Shown in pieces: positions 36,076 through 44,153 of a DNA stretch of 64,000 nucleotides; the stretch's first letter is position 1; every line of letters starts with the position of its first letter. A program made the translations under genes and the position numbers. The notes beneath the pieces were generated by a model. The model was not told where the DNA came from and made no database searches. It saw only the letters and a program-made list of their open reading frames with translations. The stretch lies in the NCBI GenBank assembly GCA_004295015.1, contig SHNE01000001.1:160281-224280 (forward strand). Direction: 5' to 3'. Origin of the DNA: Bacteroidota bacterium. Its GTDB lineage: Bacteria > Bacteroidota > Bacteroidia > AKYH767-A > 2013-40CM-41-45.

Positions 36076-36786
36076 ATGAAATATAAACGTATCCTCCTCA
36101 AACTTAGTGGCGAGTCGCTCATGGGTAACAAGGAGTTTGGGATCGACCATACTATTCTAGAAAAATATTCTGATGACATCAAGACCATTGTCGACAAGGG
36201 TGTTGAAGTAGCCATTGTGGTAGGAGGAGGAAATATTTTCCGTGGTGTCGGCAATGATGCTGAAGAAGTGATCGACAGAGTGCAGGGTGACTATATGGGA
36301 ATGCTTGCGACGGTTATCAATTCTATGGCATTGCAAAGCGCTCTTGAACGATTAGGTGTGAAGACAAGATTACAATCTGCCATCAAGATGGAACAGATTT
36401 GTGAACCATACATTAAAAGGCGTGCCGTACGACATTTGGAAAAAGGAAGGGTTGTAATATTCGGCGCAGGAACAGGAAATCCTTATTTCACAACTGACAC
36501 AGCCGCATCATTAAGAGCCATTGAAATAGGCGCCGATGTTTTATTGAAAGGAACCAGAGTTGACGGAATATACAGCGAAGATCCCGAGATCAATAAAAAT
36601 GCCATCAAGTACGACAGTGTTACTTTCAATGAAGTTTATGACAAAGGATTAAAGGTTATGGATCTTACTGCATTCACACTCTGCAATGAAAATAAAGTTC
36701 CTATTATTGTGTTTGACATGAATAAGCAAGGAAATTTGTTGAAGGTGCTAGAAGGACAGCAAGTAGGAACACTGGTTGAATTTTGA
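36076..36786 (+). CDS. pyrH: Uridylate kinase
   Basis: A 236-residue UMP kinase of the amino-acid kinase fold, converting UMP to UDP in pyrimidine nucleotide synthesis. Diagnostic segments are [58 protein letters not shown] and [15 protein letters not shown]. Placing pyrH between tsf and frr follows the common bacterial order, but here a terminator and about 340 bases separate it from tsf, so it probably has its own promoter. Confidence 0.98.
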   Translation: MKYKRILLKLSGESLMGNKEFGIDHTILEKYSDDIKTIVDKGVEVAIVVGGGNIFRGVGNDAEEVIDRVQGDYMGMLATVINSMALQSALERLGVKTRLQSAIKMEQICEPYIKRRAVRHLEKGRVVIFGAGTGNPYFTTDTAASLRAIEIGADVLLKGTRVDGIYSEDPEINKNAIKYDSVTFNEVYDKGLKVMDLTAFTLCNENKVPIIVFDMNKQGNLLKVLEGQQVGTLVEF

Positions 36787-36943
36787 CCAAAATTAAATTG
36801 ACTATTTTGACTTTTGAGAATGCATCAGTCGGAATAAAAAAATTAATCTGATATTAGCTCATTAACTTTTTCCAATTTCATATACTATCAGTTCTGATTA
36901 AAAAAAAATAATTGGATAAATTCAACATTACAAAAGATAGCTT

Positions 36944-36981
36944 AATCACACAAATCAAAACAATCATTTTAATCCCAGTCC
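36944..36981 (-). repeat. 9-base-period dispersed element abutting the frr start codon
   Basis: Read on the minus strand: GGACTGG, then GATTAAAAT, GATTGTTTT, GATTTGTGT, GATT, a 9-base period. Its edge touches the ATG of frr at 36982, so the element forms the 5' leader and translation-initiation region of that gene. Confidence 0.55.
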
Positions 36982-37539
36982 ATGTTAGACTCCAACGCCC
37001 TCATCAACACTTCTAAAGATCACATGCAAAAGGCTATTGACCATTTAGAAGTGGAACTTACAAAAATTCGTGCAGGCCGGGCAAATCCACAGATGCTTGA
37101 AGGATTACACGTTGATTATTATGGAGCGAATACGCCGCTTACACAAGTTGCAAACATATCCGTTCCTGACGCACGTACACTTATGATACAGCCCTGGGAG
37201 AAAAGTATGATTACGCCGATTGAGAAAGCAATAATGGCAGCCAATTTGGGCTTTAATCCTCAGAACGACGGACAAGTAATTCGCATCAACATTCCTACGC
37301 TTACTGAAGAGCGAAGAAAAGATCTGGTAAAGAAAACGAAAGCCGAAGCGGAACATTGCAAAGTTTCTATCAGAACTACCCGCCGAGAAGCAAATGAACA
37401 CATCAAGAAAGATGGTAAAGGAATGCCGGAAGATGTCTTAAAAGATTTCGAAGACCGCATCCAGAAAATGACGGACCACTATATTTCTATCGTCGACAAG
37501 CATTTGACCGAGAAGGAAAAAGAGATCATGACGATATAA
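36982..37539 (+). CDS. frr: Ribosome recycling factor
   Basis: A 185-residue protein that, with EF-G, splits post-termination ribosomes. Typical segments: HLEVELTKIRAGRANPQML, VPDARTLMIQPWEK, LGFNPQNDGQVIRINIP, LTEERRKDLVKK and RTTRREANEHIKK. Length and ends match the family exactly. It follows pyrH by 195 bases. Its leader is made of a copy of the 9-base-period element, which is unusual for so conserved a gene. Confidence 0.98.
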   Translation: MLDSNALINTSKDHMQKAIDHLEVELTKIRAGRANPQMLEGLHVDYYGANTPLTQVANISVPDARTLMIQPWEKSMITPIEKAIMAANLGFNPQNDGQVIRINIPTLTEERRKDLVKKTKAEAEHCKVSIRTTRREANEHIKKDGKGMPEDVLKDFEDRIQKMTDHYISIVDKHLTEKEKEIMTI

Positions 37540-37654
37540 ATGAAGATTGAACTTTAATCAGAAAGAAAAATATTTCCTTTAAAAATCAGCTATGTAATTG
37601 AAATCTGAATTTTAAACCGGAACATTTCTGATTAGTTTTTATTTACATGTCGCT

Positions 37655-38053
37655 ATGCATATAAAAGCGCCGATATACCTTTTGTTTTTTCTGACTTTCG
37701 TTTTTGTTTTTTCATGTAAAAAAGAATCAGAAGAGCCGGTGGAGTCTCATTATGATTTCAGGGATGTATTTGTCGGGAAATACCATGTCACTGAAACAAT
37801 CAACTGTTATGGGCCTTGTGGTAGTTGTTCTTCAAGCAAAGACACGATAATCAGCGTTTACTACGGCAGCAGCGATTCAAGCATGAATGTATTGGGAAGA
37901 AATATTTTTCTTGACGCTGATGGCTATTTTTACAACTACCACTACTCTCTTCGTCTATGGAATGACAGTATTAGTTCTTATTATGCAAATGGTGGGCTGG
38001 GGTGCGGACAAAATGAAGTGTATCTCGGCAATAAAATTTCTGATACTCCTTAG
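37655..38053 (+). CDS. Small lipoprotein, unknown function
   Basis: A 132-residue protein not recognised. The N-terminus is a lipoprotein signal (IYLLFFLTFVFVFSC) with the lipobox cysteine followed by KKESEEP. A CYGPCGSC cluster in the mature part may form disulfides or bind metal. The rest is short beta-like segments (FLDADGYFYNYHYSL). It stands alone between frr and the Dps operon with no clear promoter. Confidence 0.55.
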   Translation: MHIKAPIYLLFFLTFVFVFSCKKESEEPVESHYDFRDVFVGKYHVTETINCYGPCGSCSSSKDTIISVYYGSSDSSMNVLGRNIFLDADGYFYNYHYSLRLWNDSISSYYANGGLGCGQNEVYLGNKISDTP

Positions 38054-38221
38054 CGGATTTTTTTTAATTCTCTTTTCTGAAATACAGTAAAATGGCAAGC
38101 AGAATCTTTGCTGTTCTGCCTATTCCTCTGAATCCATAAAACTATTCTGTTGTGAGAAATACTGTATTCCATTCAGTTAAAAAACCTGTCAAATGTCATG
38201 TTTTCTGAATGACAGCATCCG

Positions 38222-38247
38222 TACATTTGTGTAGTGAATGTTCACTA
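38222..38247 (+). promoter_or_regulatory. Promoter with overlapping palindromic operator (probable TetR site)
   Basis: TACATTTG (38222-38229) matches the Bacteroidota -7 box. Two bases later comes the dyad TAGTGAATGTTCACTA (38232-38247), with perfect 7-base arms around a 2-base centre. The dyad covers the expected transcription start, the classical position for repression. The third gene downstream encodes a TetR-family regulator, the obvious candidate to bind it. Confidence 0.65.
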
Positions 38248-38258
38248 ACATGTATGTT

Positions 38259-38669
38259 ATGGAAGGAAAAAACAACATAGCCATAGGCTTTTTAACTATG
38301 GGATTCTTCATGGCTTTTGGGTTTTTACTCATCTACCTGAGAGATTTCGCTCCGGGAAAGGAAGAATGGATTAACAGCTATTCTTCAGGAAAACATTTCG
38401 AAGTAAGACTTGCACATGTTCATGGAAATCTGTTTGCTTTCCTAAATGTAGTAATAGGCTACCTTCTGCTACACTTCAAGGACAAACTAAAGAATGTAAA
38501 AATAATATCATGGCTTGCACTCATTGGAATACTGATGCCCTTAGGAATATTGGCAGAGGTATATCTAGGATTCAATCCGGTTTTTGTACTGATCGGTGCA
38601 CTTTCCATGACAGTAGCCGTAGTTTGGCTTGGAATATCTTTTTACAAAATGAAAACAACTAAAAACTAA
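38259..38669 (+). CDS. Small four-helix membrane protein, unknown function
   Basis: A 136-residue protein with four predicted membrane helices (IAIGFLTMGFFMAFGFLLIY; the segment with AHVHGNLFAFLNVVIGYLL; IISWLALIGILMPLGIL; VLIGALSMTVAVVWLGISF). Histidines in the second helix (LAHVHG) recall small haem-binding four-helix proteins such as styrene-oxide isomerase, but this is only a motif-level similarity. The ATG at 38238 lies inside the operator and too close to the transcription start; 38259 or 38250 is more likely. It is the first gene of the dps operon. Confidence 0.65.
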   Translation: MEGKNNIAIGFLTMGFFMAFGFLLIYLRDFAPGKEEWINSYSSGKHFEVRLAHVHGNLFAFLNVVIGYLLLHFKDKLKNVKIISWLALIGILMPLGILAEVYLGFNPVFVLIGALSMTVAVVWLGISFYKMKTTKN

Positions 38670-38674
38670 AACTT

Positions 38675-39148
38675 ATGACAACAAACTCAATCGGTCTTGA
38701 CCAAAAAAAAGCGAAGGCATTAGCTGACAAACTAAATATCCTCCTGGCTAACTACTCAATCTTCTATCAGAACACACGAGGATATCACTGGAATATCAAG
38801 GGAGAAAAATTCTTTGAGCTTCATCTTAAATTTGAAGAGCTTTACAACGATCTATTATTGAAAATAGATGAAGTAGCTGAACGTATTCTGACTTTAGGTC
38901 ATGCGCCGGAATACAACTATTCATATTACAACAAGATTTCAAGTGTAAAGGAAAGCCCAAAAGTTTCCGACGGAGTAAAAGCAGTGGAGCATATTTTGAC
39001 GGCATTCAAGACTATAATACTCCTACAAAGAGAAATCCTTACAGTCTCTTCCGATGCGAATGACGAAGGGACAAATGCCCTCATGAGCGACTATATTCGC
39101 TTTCAGGAAAAACTGGTGTGGATGTACTCTTCATTTCTTAAAAAATAA
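38675..39148 (+). CDS. dps: Dps-family ferroxidase / DNA-protection protein
   Basis: A 157-residue ferritin-like protein. Dps dodecamers oxidise and store iron and shield DNA from peroxide. The ferroxidase ligands are in RGYHWNIKG and FEELYNDLLLKIDEVAERI (the H, then D and E in spaced order), and the overall length is normal. It starts five bases after the membrane-protein gene and overlaps the TetR gene by one base. Confidence 0.93.
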   Translation: MTTNSIGLDQKKAKALADKLNILLANYSIFYQNTRGYHWNIKGEKFFELHLKFEELYNDLLLKIDEVAERILTLGHAPEYNYSYYNKISSVKESPKVSDGVKAVEHILTAFKTIILLQREILTVSSDANDEGTNALMSDYIRFQEKLVWMYSSFLKK

Positions 39149-39732
39149 TGGAGATCAAAGAAAGACAATTAGATATCATAGAGGCAGCCGGAACAATACT
39201 GACTCGATCAGGCGTCGGTGGCCTTACTATTAAAAACCTGGCGGCCGAGATGGAATTCTCTGAGTCGGCCTTATATAGACACTTTACATGCAAGGAAGAG
39301 ATCATTATTTCCATGCTTCAATACCTGGCTTCGAGCATGGACGAACGACTCCGATCAGCAGTAGATAAAAACGCTGATCCGCTGACAAAATTTCGACAGC
39401 TGTTTCAAAGTCAGTTTCATTTTTTTAATAGCAACAAACATTTCGTTGTGGCAGTTTTCTCGGATGGACTGATGGATGCCACTTCGCGGATCAACGAAAC
39501 AACAATACAATTAATGGACATCAAAGGAAAACATTTATTGCCAATCCTGCAGGAGGGACAAAAAAAGGGAGTATTCACGAAGGAAATACCGGTAAAAGAT
39601 CTGCTGCACATTGTAATTGGAAGCTTCCGCTTACAAATGTTTAAATGGAAATCGGCAAATTTTGAATTTGATATAGAAAAACGCGGTACTGAAATCATCA
39701 AATCTCTTCTAAAACTTATTTCAAATAAATAA
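39148..39732 (+). CDS. TetR/AcrR-family transcriptional regulator
   Basis: A 194-residue repressor. The N-terminal helix-turn-helix is LTIKNLAAEMEFSESALYRH followed by FTCKEEII. The C-terminal two-thirds are helical and should bind the inducer. The ATG overlaps the stop codon of dps (TAATG), so the two are translationally coupled. The palindrome at 38232 is its likely operator, giving autoregulation of the whole operon. The inducer is unknown; its neighbours suggest oxidative or metal stress. Confidence 0.9.
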   Translation: MEIKERQLDIIEAAGTILTRSGVGGLTIKNLAAEMEFSESALYRHFTCKEEIIISMLQYLASSMDERLRSAVDKNADPLTKFRQLFQSQFHFFNSNKHFVVAVFSDGLMDATSRINETTIQLMDIKGKHLLPILQEGQKKGVFTKEIPVKDLLHIVIGSFRLQMFKWKSANFEFDIEKRGTEIIKSLLKLISNK

Positions 39733-39734
39733 TT

Positions 39735-41447
39735 ATGAAAAAACTATTCCTTCTTATAGCAATCGGATTCTGGACAAATTCACTACAAGCCCAAAATCTT
39801 CTTGCAATCCCTGATACAATGAATGGTACAAGTTTCTCTCTCGATATTATTGACACTTCTCATGTTTTCTACCCCGGATTTTCTACACATACTTTTGGAG
39901 TGAACGCCTCCTACCTCGGCCCCACATTAATTCTGAACAAGGGAGACTCTGTAAACATCATGGTAAATAACCGGCTGATGGACACAACAACTATTCACTG
40001 GCATGGCTTGCATGTGAGCCCTCAAAATGATGGCGGCCCACATATTTTTATTCCTCCTTCTACTACATGGAACCCATCCCTTGTAGTCCGAAACAATGCT
40101 GCAACCTATTGGTACCACCCACATATGCATATGATGACTAACCTTCATGCTACGCTAGGTGCAGCGGGGCTAATCATCATCAGAGACAGTGTTGAATCTG
40201 CTCTTAATCTGCCACGAACATATGGTGAAGATGATTTTCCTTTGGTTGTTCAATCAAAATCATTTGATGCTAACAAGGAAATAATTATTGGAGATGCATA
40301 TGATAGTACGATGATGGTAAATGGAACTGTCAATGCATATCTTCCGGTCCCTGCTCAGGTAAATCGTTTTCGAATATTAAATGCATCAACTGAAAGAAAT
40401 TACAATTTCGGGCTTCAGGGAAATTTGGTATTCCAACAAATTGCTTCAGATGGCGGACTGTTAGATGCACCTGTTCCGTTGACCCGACTGGTGCTTTCTC
40501 CGGGAGAAAGAGCAGAAATTCTTGTTGACTTCAGCGGTATGAATGGACAAAGCATAGACCTCATGAGTTTCGCATCTGAATTTCCTGTTGCAATGTATGG
40601 ATCAGTACAACCGGGAATGGGCGCAGGACTAACTATACCGGGTTATACATCCAATATGTTAAATGGCTCCGACTTCAAGGTAATGAATTTCCAAATTGTT
40701 GCTCCTACTCCTAACCCTGTTACCAGCATTCCATCGGTCCTGACAACAAATACACCGTGGCCAATCGGGTCAGCGATGGCAACTAAAACGCTTACGATTA
40801 CACCGTCAGTGATGGGGCCAACTGCTCTTCAAAACCCTTTCCTGATTAACAATACCAGCTACGACATGATGGTTATGAACTACAGCATTCCATTAGACAA
40901 TATTGAAATCTGGACTCTTACTAATTCCAGTCCGATTGCTCACCCATTTCATATTCATAATGTACATTTTTATGTAACCGAAATTAATGGGGCTGCACCA
41001 CCACCGAATAAGCAAGGACTGAAAGATGTAATTCTGGTACCGGCACAGCAAACGGTAAAGTTCATCACAAAATTTGAAGACTTCTGTGACCCGATGTATC
41101 CTTACATGTATCATTGTCACATGTTAACACATGAAGATGATGGAATGATGGGGCAGTTTTTGGTTACGTGTCCTACAACCGAAATCAGCGAGAGAGACAT
41201 TCTAATAAATTCAATCAGTACATTTCCAAATCCTTCAAACGATCGCATTCAAATAAAAAACAACAGCCACGAAAAAATTAAATCAATCAAAGTTTATACA
41301 TTGCAAGGAAAATGCATTGCAAATTACCAAAGCTTAGGCAATGTTGAAATTAATATTGACTTAACATCTTTTTCGGGTGGAACATACCTGCTTGAAATTG
41401 AAGCGGGAAAACATCGCATACATAAAAAAATAAATTATATAAATTAA
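39735..41447 (+). CDS. Multicopper oxidase with T9SS sorting domain
   Basis: A 570-residue secreted oxidase (signal peptide MKKLFLLIAIGFWTNSLQAQ). All four copper-binding clusters are visible: TIHWHGLHVSP, YWYHPHMHMM, HPFHIHNVHFY and MYHCHMLTHEDDGMMGQF, the last with the HCH-x3-H and axial Met. The C-terminal 75 residues form a T9SS sorting domain (STFPNPSNDRIQI; SGGTYLLEIEAG). Possible roles include cuprous or ferrous oxidation or laccase-like activity at the surface. It starts two bases after the TetR stop and belongs to the same operon. Confidence 0.92.
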   Translation: MKKLFLLIAIGFWTNSLQAQNLLAIPDTMNGTSFSLDIIDTSHVFYPGFSTHTFGVNASYLGPTLILNKGDSVNIMVNNRLMDTTTIHWHGLHVSPQNDGGPHIFIPPSTTWNPSLVVRNNAATYWYHPHMHMMTNLHATLGAAGLIIIRDSVESALNLPRTYGEDDFPLVVQSKSFDANKEIIIGDAYDSTMMVNGTVNAYLPVPAQVNRFRILNASTERNYNFGLQGNLVFQQIASDGGLLDAPVPLTRLVLSPGERAEILVDFSGMNGQSIDLMSFASEFPVAMYGSVQPGMGAGLTIPGYTSNMLNGSDFKVMNFQIVAPTPNPVTSIPSVLTTNTPWPIGSAMATKTLTITPSVMGPTALQNPFLINNTSYDMMVMNYSIPLDNIEIWTLTNSSPIAHPFHIHNVHFYVTEINGAAPPPNKQGLKDVILVPAQQTVKFITKFEDFCDPMYPYMYHCHMLTHEDDGMMGQFLVTCPTTEISERDILINSISTFPNPSNDRIQIKNNSHEKIKSIKVYTLQGKCIANYQSLGNVEINIDLTSFSGGTYLLEIEAGKHRIHKKINYIN

Positions 41448-41451
41448 TATC

Positions 41452-41934
41452 ATGAAAAAACTAAGCACTGTTCTGCTCCTCATTACATTCACTTCATGGA
41501 TAGCATGTAATCAAGCAGCAAAAAATGAATCCGAAGGCCATCAAATGGAACACAAATCGGATGCAGACCATCACGAAGGACATGATCATGAATCTTCAGA
41601 TGTCTTAATGCTCGACCATGGAAAAAAATGGATGGTGGACGAGCCAACAAGAATGCACGTAGCCAATATGGAAAAAGCTGTTTTCGACCCAGCCTCTGAA
41701 AATGCCAATATGGAATTTTATCAAACCCTGGCCGGTTTTCTCAAAGAAAATATTGGAAAACTATCATCCGATTGCTCCATGACCGGTCAGTCACATGATG
41801 AGTTACATAAATGGCTGTACCCCTATATTGAAAGAACAAAAGCTTTTTCTGAAGCCAAGAACCCTGAAGAAGCTTCTTCCTCCCTCATGAAAGTGAAAGA
41901 GTCATTTACCGAATTTCATGAGTTCTTCGAATAA
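41452..41934 (+). CDS. His-rich lipoprotein, probable metal binder
   Basis: A 160-residue lipoprotein: signal ending FTSWIAC. The start of the mature part is rich in His and acidic residues (HQMEHKSDADHHEGHDHESS), a common design for copper, nickel or zinc binding. The remainder is helical with SDCSMTGQSHDELHKWL, whose Cys, Met and His could also bind metal. I do not recognise a named family. It follows the multicopper oxidase by four bases and ends the operon before a strong terminator. The pairing suggests delivery or sequestration of copper. Confidence 0.7.
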   Translation: MKKLSTVLLLITFTSWIACNQAAKNESEGHQMEHKSDADHHEGHDHESSDVLMLDHGKKWMVDEPTRMHVANMEKAVFDPASENANMEFYQTLAGFLKENIGKLSSDCSMTGQSHDELHKWLYPYIERTKAFSEAKNPEEASSSLMKVKESFTEFHEFFE

Positions 41935-41980
41935 CTATTAACAGGTGTGCAGGAATCCTGTCTGTACACTAACTCAACCA

Positions 41981-42020
41981 ATTAAAAGGCACCCTTCAAT
42001 TACAAAGGGTGCCTTTTAAT
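41981..42020 (+). terminator. Strong terminator after the dps/multicopper oxidase operon
   Basis: A perfect 16-base stem (ATTAAAAGGCACCCTT and its complement, 41981-41996 and 42005-42020) with an 8-base loop. The T-run sits within the stem's 3' arm and continues after it. Because the stem is flanked by A and T runs it could work in both directions. Confidence 0.9.
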
Positions 42021-42129
42021 TTTAACATGCGCTGGAACTGTTCATAAAAAAACACTGATTTACTTTGAATCGGTATATTATTTTAGTAAACTTTGTACTC
42101 ATGTTTTTATTTTGTTTAACCATTTAAAC

Positions 42130-42136
42130 AGGAGGT
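42130..42136 (+). promoter_or_regulatory. Strong Shine-Dalgarno sequence
   Basis: AGGAGGT lies four bases before the ATG at 42141. Full-length Shine-Dalgarno sequences are rare in Bacteroidota and none was seen at the other starts I examined in this window. It fixes the start of the following gene. Confidence 0.8.
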
Positions 42137-42140
42137 AAAA

Positions 42141-42593
42141 ATGAACAATCTTGAATTAGTAAAACTGAACGATCAGGTAATCGAAACCTGGAACAATCAT
42201 GACACAGAAAAATTTCTTGCTCTTTGCGACGAATCCGTTGTATGGAGCATCAGTAAAGGGCCTGAGACTTTCAGAGGGAAAAGCCAGGTGAAAGAATATT
42301 TTAATGCCTGGAAAAATGCCTTCCCTGATCTGAAATTAAAAATCAGAAACCGTATTGCTGATGCAGATCAAATATTTGTGGAATATGATTTCAGTGGTAC
42401 ACACAAGGGAAATCTTCAGACACGGGCTGAATTACCTGAAATTGCCGCAACTAATAAAAAGGTAAATTCCAGTGGATGCTATTCTGCAAGAATTAAAAAC
42501 GGACGAATTACGGAAGTCACAAATTACCCTGACCGACTTGGTCTTTTGGAGCAACTCGGTGTACTTGAAGCTTTGCATCATGTAAGTCATTAA
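42141..42593 (+). CDS. NTF2-like / SnoaL-type protein
   Basis: A 150-residue cytoplasmic protein of the NTF2-like cone fold, as in SnoaL polyketide cyclases and related ester-cyclase-like proteins. Typical segments: VIETWNNHDTEKFLALCDES, ETFRGKSQVKEYFNAWKNAFPDL-type phrase (split here as FRGKSQVKEYF and WKNAFPDLKL), and EYDFSGTHKG. No catalytic role can be fixed. The gene stands alone between two terminators and has an exceptionally good Shine-Dalgarno site, so its expression signals differ from those of its neighbours. Confidence 0.8.
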   Translation: MNNLELVKLNDQVIETWNNHDTEKFLALCDESVVWSISKGPETFRGKSQVKEYFNAWKNAFPDLKLKIRNRIADADQIFVEYDFSGTHKGNLQTRAELPEIAATNKKVNSSGCYSARIKNGRITEVTNYPDRLGLLEQLGVLEALHHVSH

Positions 42594-42640
42594 AAATTTG
42601 ACTTAGTGTCAGAGACACAAAAACTCTTCGTTTGAACTTG

Positions 42641-42678
42641 AAAATCCCCGTAGAAATAAATCACCTACGGGGATTTTT
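42641..42678 (+). terminator. Terminator after the NTF2-like gene
   Basis: The stem AAAATCCCCGTAG / CTACGGGGATTTT (42641-42653 and 42665-42677) with an 11-base loop and a T-run stands 48 bases after the stop codon. The following 290 bases to the TM2 gene hold no other recognised feature. Confidence 0.9.
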
Positions 42679-42967
42679 AATTCCTTGAAGTTTAATATTA
42701 TTAAATCACACAAATCATTGAACAGCAACCTTCAACGTTATACCATTTTCCGACCTGAAATTAAATGCTAAAACAAGGAGTACCTGTACAGTAATTCACC
42801 AAATAAACGACTAAATGGCCATTGTTATCAGACGAAGTAAATAATTCTTTCTCCTTAACAGATATTTATTAATATTGGATTACAATTAAGGGAGCTGAAA
42901 CCATATAAAAACAGGGCGAAACCGAAAAGCCATATTAGTAGGGCAATTAATTTTCAAATCTTTAAAA

Positions 42968-43306
42968 ATGGAAGCACAAAAAGTAGACATGTTTATTATG
43001 GCCAATGGAAAATTTTTCGAGAGCCATCAGGTGGGACTAATCAGAGATCGTCTCATTGCTCTTGATGATTCAAAATGGGGCCTGATTCAAACCATGCAAT
43101 TTAAGGATCCAACTACAAGCATCATCGTTTCTATTCTTGCCGGAAGTCTGGGCATTGATAGATTCATGATTGGCGATACAGGTTTAGGAGTAGGAAAACT
43201 TCTCACTTGTGGCGGCCTTGGTATTTGGGCAATTATAGATTGGTTTCTGATTATGCCCGCAACCCGTGAAAAAAACATGGCTAAGCTTCAACAGGTTTTA
43301 TACTAA
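42968..43306 (+). CDS. TM2-domain membrane protein
   Basis: A 112-residue protein with a TM2 domain at about 48-105: two membrane helices joined by a short turn (IIVSILAGSLGIDRFMIGDT; GVGKLLTCGGLGIWAIIDWF), with the family's D-R-F turn motif. Function is unknown. It is the first of four small-gap plus-strand genes (TM2, DUF2752, DUF4870, M48 peptidase), a layout I believe recurs in Bacteroidota. Confidence 0.85.
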   Translation: MEAQKVDMFIMANGKFFESHQVGLIRDRLIALDDSKWGLIQTMQFKDPTTSIIVSILAGSLGIDRFMIGDTGLGVGKLLTCGGLGIWAIIDWFLIMPATREKNMAKLQQVLY

Positions 43307-43310
43307 AACA

Positions 43311-43724
43311 TTGACAAGAAATAAGCTATATCTGCTATTAAGCATCGCCTGCTTGGCAGGGTATGTTTGGATTTTTTTCAACTATTCGGATGCTACTCAT
43401 TTAACGAATGAGGGAGCAGGAATATGTTTGATAAAAAATGTCACAAACATACCTTGCCCATCTTGCGGCTCAACGCGTTCCGTAATTTCAATTTTGCAGG
43501 GAAACATCCTTGCTTCTTTATATTACAATCCACTTGGGATCATTTTAATTGCATTTCTGGGAATAAGTCCCTTTTGGATTATGTTAGACATTTTTTCAAA
43601 AAGATCTTCTCTCTTCCGGTTTTACAAAAACTTTGAGATTCAATTGACAAGATTTCGTTTGGCAGCGCCGGCAATATTATTCATCATAGCCATCTGGGCC
43701 TGGAATATTTATAAAAACATATGA
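43311..43724 (+). CDS. DUF2752 membrane protein
   Basis: A membrane protein with the DUF2752 signature CPSCGSTRSVISIL and three membrane helices (LYLLLSIACLAGYVWIFF; PLGIILIAFLGISPFWIM; APAILFIIAIWAW). The longest frame starts with GTG at 43266 and overlaps the TM2 gene by 41 bases. A TTG at 43311, five bases after the TM2 stop (TTGACAAGAAATAAGC), gives 137 residues and no overlap and is favoured here; this choice is uncertain. Its stop overlaps the next ATG (ATGA). Confidence 0.8.
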   Translation: MTRNKLYLLLSIACLAGYVWIFFNYSDATHLTNEGAGICLIKNVTNIPCPSCGSTRSVISILQGNILASLYYNPLGIILIAFLGISPFWIMLDIFSKRSSLFRFYKNFEIQLTRFRLAAPAILFIIAIWAWNIYKNI

Positions 43725-44152
43725 TCTCCACACAAACGTTTCCTTATGTTCCAGGCGAACATGAATCTGAAAAAGCATCGAACAGCTATCTGATGTCACT
43801 GATTGCTTTTATTGCAGGTCTTCCTTTACCAATTGTCAACCTGATTGCCACAGTAATATTTTATATGGGAAACCGCAAAGGAACCTATTTTGTAAGATGG
43901 CACTGTACCCAAGCTTTGCTTTCTCAACTCTCGGTTTTACTGATGAACAGTGCAGGATTTTGGTGGACGATTTCCATAATATTTACAGACGAATCGATTA
44001 CCAGCAATTACATAGCTTATATTTTTACCGTTATCCTCTTCAACATTACTGAATTTATTGCAACCATTTACACAGCAATAAAAACCCGTAAAGGAATTCA
44101 CGTGGAATGGTGGTTCTATGGTGGATTAACAAATTTAATATGCCGACCATAA
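43721..44152 (+). CDS. DUF4870-like membrane protein
   Basis: A 143-residue protein with three membrane helices and the DUF4870-like phrase FYMGNRKGTYFVRWHCTQAL. Function is unknown. It overlaps the upstream DUF2752 gene by four bases (ATGA) and is followed after one base by the M48 peptidase gene, so it is co-translated with both. Confidence 0.75.
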   Translation: MISTQTFPYVPGEHESEKASNSYLMSLIAFIAGLPLPIVNLIATVIFYMGNRKGTYFVRWHCTQALLSQLSVLLMNSAGFWWTISIIFTDESITSNYIAYIFTVILFNITEFIATIYTAIKTRKGIHVEWWFYGGLTNLICRP

Positions 44153-44153
44153 C

